From Streptomyces sp. NBC_01298 (GTDB lineage Bacteria > Actinomycetota > Actinomycetes > Streptomycetales > Streptomycetaceae), in assembly GCF_035978755.1 (NCBI RefSeq), contig NZ_CP108414.1:558001-622000 (forward strand): a stretch of DNA of 64,000 bases. The letters are read 5' to 3'. A program made the position numbers and the translations under genes. Positions 25,796 through 34,669 of this stretch are shown piece by piece. Below the pieces are notes generated by a model, which was not told where the DNA came from, did no database searches, and saw nothing but the letters and a program-made list of their open reading frames with translations. Position 1 is the stretch's first letter. Every line of letters starts with the position of its first letter.

Positions 25796-27295
25796 TCAGC
25801 TGCCCGGGACGGTGTCCACGAAGGCCGTTCCCGCGGTGCGGTAGCCGCCGACCTTGGCCGCGACCTGGGCCGGGGTGAGGACCTGGTCCTTGACGTGCAG
25901 GACGTAGTCCACCTTCTGGTCGTAGGCGCGCGGGGTCGAGCCCGGCTGCCCGTTGAGGTCGATCAGCCACTGGTTGAAGTTGATCGACATGCCCCGCTCG
26001 GGCAGGTACTTGGCGTCGTGCGTGCCGAAGACCTGACCGTCGATGTAGTAGGTGATGACGCTGTTGTCGATGGTGAGCACCAGGTCGTGCCAGCCCGCGT
26101 AGCTCAGCCGGGACTCGGTGTGCTGGTTGACGGCCACCCACGGGTCGGCCTGGTACGTCTCCCACGAGGTGGTGTAGAGGATGTTCGAGGGCTCGCCCCA
26201 GCCGCCGTTGGGGAGGTACTCGAAGTCGTACTCCGAGTAGTCGTCGGCCAGCGGGGCCTTGAGGTCGTTGATGGGGAAGAAGGTCTGCACGAGGTGGTCC
26301 CCGTCCGGGCCGTACTTCGGGGCGTCGGAGAACTTCACCCGCGCCGCGTACGTACCGTTCTTGAACTTCATCGTCTTCGTGAGGATCTCGGTGTGCTTGG
26401 TGCTCTCGCCGGTGCCGGCCGTCGAGGTCTCCAGATTCATGATCGTGTTGCCGCCCTCGGCCGCGAAGGTGACGTTCTCAGGCGCCCAAGTGGCGCCCGG
26501 GACACCGGGCCCGCCCGCGTTGGAGCGCACGCTCCAGCCGTGGGCCCCTATCGCCGGGTCCGAGGAAGAGGTGTAGGTGAAATCGTCGAAGAGGGTGGCT
26601 CCGGCCGGTCCCGGGTCGGTCGGGGTCGGCGTGGGGTTGGTCGGCGTCGGGGTCGGGTCCGTCGGAGTCGGCGTCGGGTCGGGGACGTTGCCCCCGGGCG
26701 CGGTGCCCCAGACGGTGCCGGTGCCCAGCTTGGCGGTCACCTTGTCCCAGTCGGCGTACGCCGTGCGGGACCCGTCGAAGGAGTAGTCGTCGGACTGGCG
26801 CAGCGTCTGCCAGTCGGCGCGGTAGAAGCGCAGCTGCATGTCACCGGTGTCGGCGCCCGGGGCGAGGCTGCCGGCGCCACCGGTGAAGGTGATCTCCAGA
26901 TAGCGGTCGGCGGTGGCCGTCGGGGTGGCCAGGGTGCCGAAGGTGCCGGTGATGTTGGCGCAGCCCTTGACCGCCCAGGAACAGGCGAACCGGTACTGGG
27001 TGGTGGGGCTGTCGGCCTTGAAGTAGTAGCGGAAGGAGACCTGGTTCAGGGCGACGGTGCCGGAACCGTTGTTGACCACCTTGAACCAGGGCTCCGCCTG
27101 GTCGGCGGTGGCGCCGGTCGCGCTGGTGCGGTACTGGACCTTGACGGAGTCGGCCGCGGCGGTCGCGGGCAGGGCGCCGAGGGCGGCCGAGCCGAGACCG
27201 GCGGTCAGGGCGAGGGCCAGGGCTACGGCCGTACGGCGCTTGCGGACGGGGGCACGGTCAGGGGTGTGGCCGGGGGCGTGGGTCGGGGTGCGCAT
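25796..27295 (-). CDS. Secreted CBM3-GH16 beta-glucanase
   Basis: 499 residues. Signal peptide (about 1-46), family 3 carbohydrate-binding module (about 48-190, VKVQYRTSATGATADQAEP), Pro/Thr linker of PTPTPTDP repeats (about 205-228), then a GH16 lectin-like domain. The catalytic acids are in EYDFEY (about 353-358), matching the ExDxE signature. GH16 enzymes cleave beta-1,3/1,4-glucans or galactans; CBM3 suggests cellulose or a similar crystalline surface. ATG 27295 has GAGAGGAA 6 nt upstream, located inside the upstream GH20 gene, so translation is coupled. Confidence 0.92.
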   Translation of the reverse strand: MRTPTHAPGHTPDRAPVRKRRTAVALALALTAGLGSAALGALPATAAADSVKVQYRTSATGATADQAEPWFKVVNNGSGTVALNQVSFRYYFKADSPTTQYRFACSWAVKGCANITGTFGTLATPTATADRYLEITFTGGAGSLAPGADTGDMQLRFYRADWQTLRQSDDYSFDGSRTAYADWDKVTAKLGTGTVWGTAPGGNVPDPTPTPTDPTPTPTNPTPTPTDPGPAGATLFDDFTYTSSSDPAIGAHGWSVRSNAGGPGVPGATWAPENVTFAAEGGNTIMNLETSTAGTGESTKHTEILTKTMKFKNGTYAARVKFSDAPKYGPDGDHLVQTFFPINDLKAPLADDYSEYDFEYLPNGGWGEPSNILYTTSWETYQADPWVAVNQHTESRLSYAGWHDLVLTIDNSVITYYIDGQVFGTHDAKYLPERGMSINFNQWLIDLNGQPGSTPRAYDQKVDYVLHVKDQVLTPAQVAAKVGGYRTAGTAFVDTVPGS

Positions 27296-28896
27296 GCTGC
27301 GTTCCTCTCGGGGTGGGGGGAGGGAAGGGATCGGCCGCGCACGCCGAGGGCGGCGAGCCGGGTCTGGTGGTGGCCTTGGCGCCGGAGGAAGTCCGGCCAG
27401 TCGCGGTGCGCCGACCAGGCGGTGTCGGCCAGGGCGCACAGGCGGGGGAAGGCCAGGTATTCGAGCTCGGCCGGGGTGCTCGCGTACTCGGTCCACAGCT
27501 GCGCCTGGGTGCCGAGCACGCGGCGCGCGGCCTCGGGCTCCCAGTGCGCGGGGGCGGGGTCGTTGTCGTAGACCCCGCGCAGGTCGAGCACGCCGCCGTC
27601 CTGGCCGCGCGGTTCGCCGGGGTCGGCGGACTGCGGGTAGTCGAGGTAGGTGGAGCGGTAGGGAGTCATGATCACGTCGTGGCCGCGCAGGGCGGCGGCC
27701 CGCCCGTGGTCGGCATCGAGCCAGGCCAGGGCCGTGAACGGGGCGGGCAGCTCGGTGCCGGTCCCGGTCCAGCCGAGCGGGCGGCGGCCGAGCCCGGCCA
27801 GGTGCTTCGCGGCCTCGCCGAGGAACCAGCCGTGGAGGGCGCCCGGGCCGGGCAGCCCCTCGGCGGCGACCCGGGCGCGGGCGGCCGGGGAGCGTTCCCA
27901 TTCCACCCGGGGGCATTCGTCGCCGCCGAGGTGCACGTAGGGACCGGGGAACACGTCCGCGACCTCGTCCAGCACGCCCCGGCAGAAGTCGAGCACGGCG
28001 TCGTGGACCCCGAAGACGTTCTCGCAGACGCCCCAGCGGGTCCACGTGTCCAGCCTGACGGCGGGCCGGTTGCCGAGTTCGGGGTAGGCGGCGAGGGCGG
28101 CTCGGGCGTGGCCGGGCATCTCGATCTCGGGTACGACGCTGACCCCGCGCCGGGCCGCGTAGGCGACGAGCCCGGCGAGTTCGGCGCGGGTGTAGGCCCC
28201 CTCGTGCGGGATCCCGTCGCCCGCGGTCTCAGCGCGGCGGCCGCCGATCTCGGTGAGCCGGGGGTAGGCCGCGACCGGCATCCGCCAGCCCTGGTCGTCG
28301 GTGAGGTGGAGGTGCAGGACGTTCAGCTTGTGCAGCGCGAGCAGGTCCACGAAGCGGCGTACGTACGACACCGGCTGGAAGTGCCGGGCCACGTCCAGCA
28401 GGGCTCCGCGCCAGGCGAACCGCGGCCGGTCGGTGATCCGTACGCAGGGCAGCGACCAGCCGGCGGCCGGCGTACGGGGCTGCGCGCGCCCGGCGGCCAG
28501 CGCCTCGGGCGGCAGCAGCTGGCGCAGGGTCTGCACCCCGTGGAGCAGCCCCTCGGGGCGGGCTGCGCGCAGCAGGACGGAGTCGGGGCCGACGGTGAGG
28601 GCGTACCCCTCGGCGCCGAGGGGCTCCTCACCGGGGCCCGCGGAGGCCGTGTCGCCCGGGGTCAGGAGGAAGGCGATCCGCCCGTCGGGGTCCGGTGCCA
28701 GCGGCAACCCGGTCGCGGGGGTGAGCAGTTCGCGCAGCAGACCGGCCGCCGCCTCGGCGCCGGGACCGGCGCGCAGTCCGGTGCGGTGGTCCAGGGTGAA
28801 GCGGCCGGGCAGGACGGTCACCGAGTCGGGGCGCGGGACGAGCGCGAGGTCGGAAGGGAGGGAAGGGTCGGCAGCAGCGGCGGCAGCGACGGTCAC
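27223..28896 (-). CDS. GH20 beta-N-acetylhexosaminidase
   Basis: 557 residues. An N-terminal GH20b-like domain (about 15-140) precedes the catalytic barrel with the Asp-Glu pair in HLGGDECPRVEW (about 320) and LHLTDDQGWRM. It releases terminal GlcNAc/GalNAc from chito-oligosaccharides or glycans. No signal peptide is visible at this start, so it may act inside on imported sugars. The start GTG 28896 has GAGGA about 11 nt upstream. The last about 24 codons overlap the GH16 gene by 73 nt in another frame, an unusually long operon overlap. A divergent GntR/HutC regulator probably controls it. Confidence 0.9.
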   Translation of the reverse strand: MTVAAAAAADPSLPSDLALVPRPDSVTVLPGRFTLDHRTGLRAGPGAEAAAGLLRELLTPATGLPLAPDPDGRIAFLLTPGDTASAGPGEEPLGAEGYALTVGPDSVLLRAARPEGLLHGVQTLRQLLPPEALAAGRAQPRTPAAGWSLPCVRITDRPRFAWRGALLDVARHFQPVSYVRRFVDLLALHKLNVLHLHLTDDQGWRMPVAAYPRLTEIGGRRAETAGDGIPHEGAYTRAELAGLVAYAARRGVSVVPEIEMPGHARAALAAYPELGNRPAVRLDTWTRWGVCENVFGVHDAVLDFCRGVLDEVADVFPGPYVHLGGDECPRVEWERSPAARARVAAEGLPGPGALHGWFLGEAAKHLAGLGRRPLGWTGTGTELPAPFTALAWLDADHGRAAALRGHDVIMTPYRSTYLDYPQSADPGEPRGQDGGVLDLRGVYDNDPAPAHWEPEAARRVLGTQAQLWTEYASTPAELEYLAFPRLCALADTAWSAHRDWPDFLRRQGHHQTRLAALGVRGRSLPSPHPERNAACAPRPTPPATPLTVPPSASAVRP

Positions 28897-28962
28897 GGTC
28901 TCGGGGATTCCTCACCTGGCCGTTCGTCAACTCCTCTGACAACTCATGCGAGAGGGAGTGGA

Positions 28963-29110
28963 GTTGACCAACTGACCAATTGGTTAGCTGAGTGGCTAGA
29001 AGGTGACACGCCCCGCGTGCGCCGTCAACCCTGCACGGGCCCACAAATTTCGGCGGACTCCTCGCGTCACCCTCCCCTGAGTGGTTAGATACACATGACC
29101 AGTTGGACAG
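28963..29110. promoter_or_regulatory. Repeated TGACCA/TGGTTAG elements between GH20 and GntR
   Basis: TGACCAATTGGTTAG (28973-28987) contains the perfect palindrome ACCAATTGGT. TGACCAGTTGGACAG (29096-29110) is a diverged second copy, 123 bp away near the regulator start. A further TGACCA (28965) and TGGTTAG (about 29082) flank them. These are good candidates for sites of the HutC-type regulator. They do not match the DasR consensus well. Confidence 0.5.
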
Positions 29111-29137
29111 GTGAGCAGAGAGAAATGGGGGCGGGCC

Positions 29138-29983
29138 ATGACAAAGGACGCAACCGACTCGTCAGGATCCGTACTCAAGCGCGAACGGGTCCGCGAGCAC
29201 CTGCTGGGGCTCATCGACATCCGGCGGCCCGGCGACGCGATCCCCTCGGAACGCACCCTGTGCGCCACCCTGGAGGTCTCCCGCCCCACCCTGCGCGCGG
29301 CGGTGGACGAGCTGGTGGCCACGGGCCTGCTCGTACGCGAGCACGGGCGCGGGATGTTCGTCGCGCCCGCCAAGATCACCCAGGAACTGGCCGCCGACGA
29401 GGCGGCTTTCGCGATGCGGCAGGCCGCCGGCCACTGGTCCAGCCGGATCCTGGAACACTCCACCGTCCAGGCGGGCGCCCGCATCGGCCGCCGCCTGCGC
29501 ATCTCCCCCGGCGCGAGCCTGCTCTACATCGCCCGACTGCGGCTGGTGGACGGGGCCCCGATGGCCATCGAGCACCTGCACATCCCGGCCGACCTGGTAC
29601 CGGCACTGACCCCCGCGGAGCTGGAGGCCGGGGACCTCTACGAGCACCTGCGCGACCACCACGGCGTGTACGTCCACGAGGCCCAGCAGTCCATCGAGCC
29701 GACCGTGGTGAACGAGGCGGAGGCGGGCCTGCTGGACGTCCCGCTGCTCTCCCCCGCCCTGCTCATCGAACGGCTCACCACCGATTCCACCGGCCGGCCC
29801 GTGGAGTACGTGCACTCCGTCTACCGGGGCGACCGCTACCGGATCGTCTCCCGCCTGGCCCTAGGAGCTTCCCCGGGCTCCGCACGGCCCGACGGCCACC
29901 ACCCGGGGATCCCGCCCGGCGACCTCGGCCGCCGGACGGTCATCACCTCCACCACGACCGGGGACGTCCACACGAACAATTGA
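29138..29983 (+). CDS. GntR/HutC-family regulator
   Basis: 281 residues. The winged HTH (about 15-80) shows SERTLCATLEVSRPTLRAAV and LVREHGRGMFVA. A UTRA ligand domain follows (PMAIEHLHIPADLVPAL, PVEYVHSVYRGDRYRIVSRL), close in layout to DasR-type regulators that sense amino-sugar phosphates. ATG 29138 is used; an in-frame GTG at 29111 is possible. Neither has a strong Shine-Dalgarno. It is divergent from GH20, so an amino-sugar effector is a reasonable inference. Confidence 0.88.
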   Translation: MTKDATDSSGSVLKRERVREHLLGLIDIRRPGDAIPSERTLCATLEVSRPTLRAAVDELVATGLLVREHGRGMFVAPAKITQELAADEAAFAMRQAAGHWSSRILEHSTVQAGARIGRRLRISPGASLLYIARLRLVDGAPMAIEHLHIPADLVPALTPAELEAGDLYEHLRDHHGVYVHEAQQSIEPTVVNEAEAGLLDVPLLSPALLIERLTTDSTGRPVEYVHSVYRGDRYRIVSRLALGASPGSARPDGHHPGIPPGDLGRRTVITSTTTGDVHTNN

Positions 29984-30015
29984 CCGCCCCGAACGGCCGA
30001 TGCAGGCTCGCGGAC

Positions 30016-30067
30016 GGCCCGGTCAGGCGTGAGGGGCCCGGTCAGACGCGGACGGCCCGGTCAGGCG
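30016..30067. repeat. Three 19-bp-period copies containing the metalloprotease stop
   Basis: The 14-mer GGCCCGGTCAGGCG (one copy with an A) begins at 30016, 30035 and 30054. Each carries TCA (a TGA on the minus strand). The last one is the real stop (30061-30063). Because the period is 19, the three stops fall in three different frames. Confidence 0.75.
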
Positions 30068-31638
30068 CGGACGAAGACCGCCTTGAGGTCGTGGGCCTTG
30101 TCCATCGTGACGTTCACCTGGTTCGCGGTGATCGCGTAGCGCTGCCCGTCCAGCTCCCACGCGGCGATCCGGTACCCGCGCGGCGGGGTGGCGGTCACCT
30201 TGATCGAGGTCCCCGGCCGGTACGGGCCCCAGGTGTCGGGGCGCAGTCCCTCGCCCAGCGTCAGGGCGTAGCGCCCGCGGAGCTCGGTGGGGGCGCGATA
30301 GCCGGCGATGAGCGGGGTGGTGATCCGGGCGACGGCCGCGTTGTTGTTGTAGGCGTCGCCGAGCGGCTGCCCGTCCCAGGTGTTCTCGGTGTTCGAGTAC
30401 TGGTTGACGGCCGTGCAGGGACCGCCGCAGGCCGAGGAGTAGGCCATCAGCGTGTGGAACCGGCGGTCGGGCGTGACGTAGCCGGTGCTGTAGGGGGTGG
30501 TGAGGTAGGGGCGGTAGTCGGCGCCGCCCATCTGCTCGTCCAGGGTGGCGCGGTCGTGCCACAGCCCGAGGTTGTGGCCCACCTCGTGGCCGAAGTTGTA
30601 CCAGAGCGCCACGGTCCGGTAGTCGACGACCGAGTACGCCTGGTCGTCGGTCTTCTCGCTCGGCGGCTGCGGCAGGCTGCCCTGCCCGCTGCTCGTTCCG
30701 TTCGGGACCTCGATCATCAGGGAGACCAGGTCGGCGCCGTACTTCTCGCGCAGCGCCGCGGCCGGGGCGCCCAGCCGGGGCTCCCTCGGGTTGGAGATCA
30801 GGCCGTGGACGACCGGCGCGGTCTCCTGGTCCGCCGGGGCGTAGTAGTTGGCCTTGTAGGTGGCCACGATGTCCACGCTCGCCTTGATGTCGCTGTCGGC
30901 GAAGGCGTGGTTGATGCTCGTCTCGGCGAAGGCGATCCGTGCGAGCATCGCCTCCTCGCCCCCCATGCCCCACTCGGCGCGCGGGGTGTAGCCGACGACC
31001 ATGTCGATGACCACCGGCTCCGCGGACGCGGCGCGGGTCATCAACTGCCTGCGCGCCTCCGCGATGACCGCGGGGTCGGGGTTCTCGTACTGCGGGTCCG
31101 CGTCGTCCTGCGGGGGCTTGACGTGGAGGTCGGGGTCCTCCTCCGTGATCAGCAGCCGCCCCGGTTCGTTGCGGGGCTGCGCGATGCGGAACGCCGTCTC
31201 CCCCAGGTCGAGGAGGGCGTCCACCCCGACGGTGTCCGGCCTGGCCCCGGGGTCGCAGACTCCGGTGGTCGACAGCACCACCCGGCGGTGCACCCCGGAC
31301 CCGACCGGGTGCCCGTCGAGCTTGACGACCTCACCGCTCCACTGGACGGTGCCTGCCGCGGGGTCCCGTTCCACGCCCGACTCCACGACCTCGACGGAGG
31401 TGTCGGGGAACGGCCTGAAGGTGTGCCTGCGGGGGGTGCCGAAGGGCTGGTCCGTGCACAGCCAGCGGTAGTCGGCCAGGTCGAGGTCGATGGTGCGGCT
31501 GCGCAGGACGTGGCCGGGCGGCGGGGGCTCGGCCGCCGGGTGCGCCGGCGCGGCGGCCAGGGCGGGCGGCAGTCCGAGGGCGGTGGCGGAGAGGGCGGCG
31601 AGCAGCCCGGTGGCCAGGCCGAGACGAGAGATGATCAT
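30061..31638 (-). CDS. Secreted metzincin zinc metalloprotease
   Basis: About 525 residues. Signal peptide (about 1-30), a long propeptide-like region, then a reprolysin-like catalytic domain. The zinc site HEVGHNLGLWHD is at about 348-359, followed by a Met-turn candidate in HTLMAYSSACGG. The last about 75 residues form a small beta domain (IKVTATPPRGYRIAAWELDG), as in Listeria/Bacteroidetes-type InlB-B repeats. It probably cleaves extracellular proteins. The start is uncertain: ATG 31638 begins a good signal peptide but has no clear Shine-Dalgarno, and an in-frame GTG lies at 31674. Confidence 0.9.
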   Translation of the reverse strand: MIISRLGLATGLLAALSATALGLPPALAAAPAHPAAEPPPPGHVLRSRTIDLDLADYRWLCTDQPFGTPRRHTFRPFPDTSVEVVESGVERDPAAGTVQWSGEVVKLDGHPVGSGVHRRVVLSTTGVCDPGARPDTVGVDALLDLGETAFRIAQPRNEPGRLLITEEDPDLHVKPPQDDADPQYENPDPAVIAEARRQLMTRAASAEPVVIDMVVGYTPRAEWGMGGEEAMLARIAFAETSINHAFADSDIKASVDIVATYKANYYAPADQETAPVVHGLISNPREPRLGAPAAALREKYGADLVSLMIEVPNGTSSGQGSLPQPPSEKTDDQAYSVVDYRTVALWYNFGHEVGHNLGLWHDRATLDEQMGGADYRPYLTTPYSTGYVTPDRRFHTLMAYSSACGGPCTAVNQYSNTENTWDGQPLGDAYNNNAAVARITTPLIAGYRAPTELRGRYALTLGEGLRPDTWGPYRPGTSIKVTATPPRGYRIAAWELDGQRYAITANQVNVTMDKAHDLKAVFVRA

Positions 31639-31813
31639 GGGCGTACGAACGCACGTCCCACCGGCCCGGTCCACGCCGACACCCGCTCCCCCGAGCGCGT
31701 CACCCGGGCACGCCGCCCCCGCTCACCCTGACGGGCCCGGTGCGGCACGGTCGGCCGACCGGCCGTTGCGCCGGCCGCCGCTTCACCCTTCACCCCGCCC
31801 GCCGCGTCATCCG

Positions 31814-32686
31814 TTACGTCACCCGGAAGCCGATGGCGGCCGGGGACCGGTCGAAGGTCAGCCGGTCCCAGGTGGGGAAGGCGAGGTCGGTGACGGCGAG
31901 CAGCCGGCCGGAGGCGTCGTGCAGGGTGCGGCGTACGGTGAGGCCGCCGGGCTGGGACGCGGCCTGGGGCGAGTTGGTCCGGGTCATGGTGATGGTCTCG
32001 GCGACCCGGCCGGCCCGCGCGGCCCCCTCCAGCCAGTGGTGCAGGGGACCCAGGTCCTCGTCCCGGACGCCGGCCACCAGGCGGTCCCGGTAGCGGGCCA
32101 GCTCGGGGGTCCGTACGACGGTGCGGGGACAGAGGTACGTCACCGCGTGCCGCCGGGTCTGGCCCGTCGGGCCGCTCTCGCGGTGGTGATGGACCAGGGT
32201 CTGCTCCCCGCCCCGCATGCCGAGCTGGTCGGCGAGCGCCGGAGCCAGGGTGACGAGGGTGAGCCAGGCCTGGGCCTGACCCCCGGCGGGAGCCTGCGCG
32301 GGCGGGGCCACCGGGGCGGGGGCGGCCTGCGCCGCCGGGGCGGGGCCCGCGGTCGCGGCGCCCGCCTGGAGCGCCACCGGGAGCGCCACCGGGAGCGCCA
32401 CCGGGGGCACCAGCGGGGGCGCAGCCGGGGGTTGCCGCTCCGCCGGCGGGAACGCCGGCCGGGTGCCCCGGCGCCCGGTGACGACCAGGCCGTCCTCCCT
32501 CAGGTACTGGAGGGCGGCCCTGATGGTCTGCCGGTTGACCTCGTAGCGGGCGGCGAGGCGTCGCTCGGAGGGAAGGCGGGCGCCGGGGGTGAGTGCGGTG
32601 AGGTCGATCTCGCGCCGCAACGCTGCGGCGATCCGCTGGTACTTGGGCATGGCGGCCGGGCCGCCGCCCCGCGAAGGGGAGGGCAT
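31814..32686 (-). CDS. GntR-family regulator with Ala/Pro-rich linker
   Basis: 290 residues. The wHTH at about 15-75 has SERRLAARYEVNRQTIRAAL and GLVVTGRRGTR. A low-complexity linker (about 80-130, with VALPVALPVAL repeats from 12-bp units) leads to a C-terminal UTRA-like domain (LTVRRTLHDASGRLLAVTDL). ATG 32686 has GAGGAG 5 nt upstream. Its target is not obvious; the neighbouring metalloprotease and the siderophore synthetase on the same strand are candidates. Confidence 0.85.
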   Translation of the reverse strand: MPSPSRGGGPAAMPKYQRIAAALRREIDLTALTPGARLPSERRLAARYEVNRQTIRAALQYLREDGLVVTGRRGTRPAFPPAERQPPAAPPLVPPVALPVALPVALQAGAATAGPAPAAQAAPAPVAPPAQAPAGGQAQAWLTLVTLAPALADQLGMRGGEQTLVHHHRESGPTGQTRRHAVTYLCPRTVVRTPELARYRDRLVAGVRDEDLGPLHHWLEGAARAGRVAETITMTRTNSPQAASQPGGLTVRRTLHDASGRLLAVTDLAFPTWDRLTFDRSPAAIGFRVT

Positions 32687-32811
32687 GGCTTCTCCTCTGA
32701 CGGGAGGTCAAGGACTGCGCGGTCTGCTCGACCAACGTAGCATTGGTCTATACCTGTCGGTGAGAGGGGATCCGCTATCCGGACCCTCTTTGGCCGGAAC
32801 CGCACGCTCCC

Positions 32812-34551
32812 TCAGGACCGCAGCGGGTTGGGAAGCGGCAGGTAGCGGGAGTCCGCACCGTCGGCGCGGGTCCAGCGCAGCAGCAGGTTGGTCTTGGCCG
32901 GGAGGGTGGGGGCGGCCAGCAGGGCGGCGACCTCGGGCAGGTCGTGGGCCTCGCCGCAGCGTCGGAACTCCGCGCGGGCGGCGGGCCACAGGTCCCCGGC
33001 CGCCTCCGGATGGCTCTCCGCGAGCGCTCCCGCCACCTCGGTCAGGTGGTTGACCACCAGGCAGTAGACGAGGCGCTGCCAGGCGGCGTCCCGGTCCAGG
33101 TCCGGGAGGAGCTTCACGCCCTCCGCGTCCCGGAAGAGGGCCTGCGCGGGCACGCCCTGGGCATCGACGGCGACCAGGGTGTTCTGCAGGTGCGCCTCCA
33201 GGACCACGCCGTGCCGGGCGAAGAGGTGCAGCACGGGCGGCACCACCTGGCGCAGGTACGCCCGCCACCACTCGGCCGGGTCGGCGGTTCTCGCCAGCGG
33301 GCTGCCCGGGTACCCCTCCGCCAGCGCGGCCGCCAGCAAGGGGGTCAGCCCGGGCTCCGTGTGCGCCGCCAGGCCGTCGCGGACCAGGACGGCGAGCTCC
33401 TCGAAGGCGAAGGCGGCCGTCCGGTACCCCCGGTCGGGCAGCCAGGCCGCGACCGAACCGGACCGGCGCAGTTCCGCGAAGCCCGCCTCGACCGCGGCGT
33501 CCGTGCGGCGCAGTTTCAGCAGGTCGTGCCGCCACAGGCGGCGCACGTCGTTGGTGATCCGCACGTCGAGGCTGAACTTCACGAACAGATCGCGGGCCGC
33601 GCGGCTGCTGGTACCGGTCCCACTGCCGGTCTCGCTCACACCTCCGCCTCCGCCTCCGCCTCCGGTCCCGCTCCCGCTCCCGGTCCCGGTCCCGCCGGGA
33701 ACGTAGAGGGTCCGGATCGAGGCGGTCGGCCAGACCGGCACCCGCCCCGTCCCCAGCGACAGCAGCCTCCCGTCCTCGAGGGCCTCGCGGACGGCGGGCC
33801 TGCCCACGACCAGGTCGAGCTGCCAGGGGTGGGCGGGCAGCAGCCGGTAGCCGGCCGGCGGGCGCGGTCCGCCGAGCGCCCGCGCCAGCGAGTCGATCGC
33901 GTCCGCCGCCGCAGGGCCCCCTTCCTCGGCCACCTGGTCCTCGCGCACGCCCAGGAAGGCCAGCGGGAAGCGGGCGTACGCCTCGGGGGCGTACGGCAGC
34001 CAGCCGTTGGCCGGCCCACCGCCGCGGGCCTTGGGGGCCGGGTGGTGGGGGTGCCCCATGACCAGCGACTGTTCCGACCGGACGTACGGGTCCGCCGGCG
34101 GCGGCGTGACCGCCCGGGCGGCCAGCAGCGCGGCGATGGTCGCGCGGCTGTCGGCGATCTCGACCGGGAGTTCGCCGTTGGACACCCCGGTGTACCGGCG
34201 CAGTTCGTCAGAGACGAGTTTGACCAGCTCGGTGTGGGTCAGCGGATGCCAGCCGGACCCGGTGCCCAACTCGGGCCGCTCGGGCCTGCGCCCGGAACGC
34301 ACCCGCAGCAACCGCCCGCTGCCCGACAGCCGGTACGCGCACCAGCCGTCCTCCCCCGAAGCCCCGGAACCCACGGAACCCTCGGAGCCCGCGGACCCCC
34401 CTGCGGCTCCTGCCCCTGTGGCTCCTGCCCCGGCGGACCCGGTGAGCGGGACCGGTTCGGCGGCCTCCCGCAGGAGGCAGTTCAGGAGCGGGGCGGCCGC
34501 GAAGGTGTCGGCGGCGGCGTTGTCGGTGGCGTTGAGGTCCACGAATTCCAT
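32812..34551 (-). CDS. NIS siderophore synthetase (IucA/IucC family), first of a divergent pair
   Basis: 579 residues. The ATP/carboxylate site signatures are visible: GHPHHPAPKARGG (HPxHPxxK), LLPAHPWQLDLV and LEAHLQNTLVAVD. It condenses a citrate- or dicarboxylate-type acid with an amine or alcohol through an acyl-adenylate. Two low-complexity inserts (Gly/Ala/Ser near residue 40-65 and Gly/Thr/Ser near 285-315) interrupt surface loops. ATG 34551 is assigned by family N-terminus; the Shine-Dalgarno is poor, and ATG 34632 is an in-frame alternative. It is divergent from a second synthetase. I see no iron box between them. Confidence 0.88.
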   Translation of the reverse strand: MEFVDLNATDNAAADTFAAAPLLNCLLREAAEPVPLTGSAGAGATGAGAAGGSAGSEGSVGSGASGEDGWCAYRLSGSGRLLRVRSGRRPERPELGTGSGWHPLTHTELVKLVSDELRRYTGVSNGELPVEIADSRATIAALLAARAVTPPPADPYVRSEQSLVMGHPHHPAPKARGGGPANGWLPYAPEAYARFPLAFLGVREDQVAEEGGPAAADAIDSLARALGGPRPPAGYRLLPAHPWQLDLVVGRPAVREALEDGRLLSLGTGRVPVWPTASIRTLYVPGGTGTGSGSGTGGGGGGGGVSETGSGTGTSSRAARDLFVKFSLDVRITNDVRRLWRHDLLKLRRTDAAVEAGFAELRRSGSVAAWLPDRGYRTAAFAFEELAVLVRDGLAAHTEPGLTPLLAAALAEGYPGSPLARTADPAEWWRAYLRQVVPPVLHLFARHGVVLEAHLQNTLVAVDAQGVPAQALFRDAEGVKLLPDLDRDAAWQRLVYCLVVNHLTEVAGALAESHPEAAGDLWPAARAEFRRCGEAHDLPEVAALLAAPTLPAKTNLLLRWTRADGADSRYLPLPNPLRS

Positions 34552-34669
34552 TCGGTCCAGCCGGAGCGCCGGAGGTGCGCGGGGCGTACCACCGGCCGTG
34601 ATCTTCAGTATCCGCGATGATGAAGTGATCATCACGTCACCCGAGAGGACCGGGGCCCTGGATCCCAGC

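Noticed and set aside
28963..29110. DasR (dre) site
   Set aside because: The palindrome ACCAATTGGT does not fit the ACTGGTCTAGACCA-type consensus closely enough.
34552..34669. Iron box between the NIS synthetases
   Set aside because: I looked for a TTAGGTTAGGCT-like dyad on both strands and found none; a matrix search could still find a weak one.
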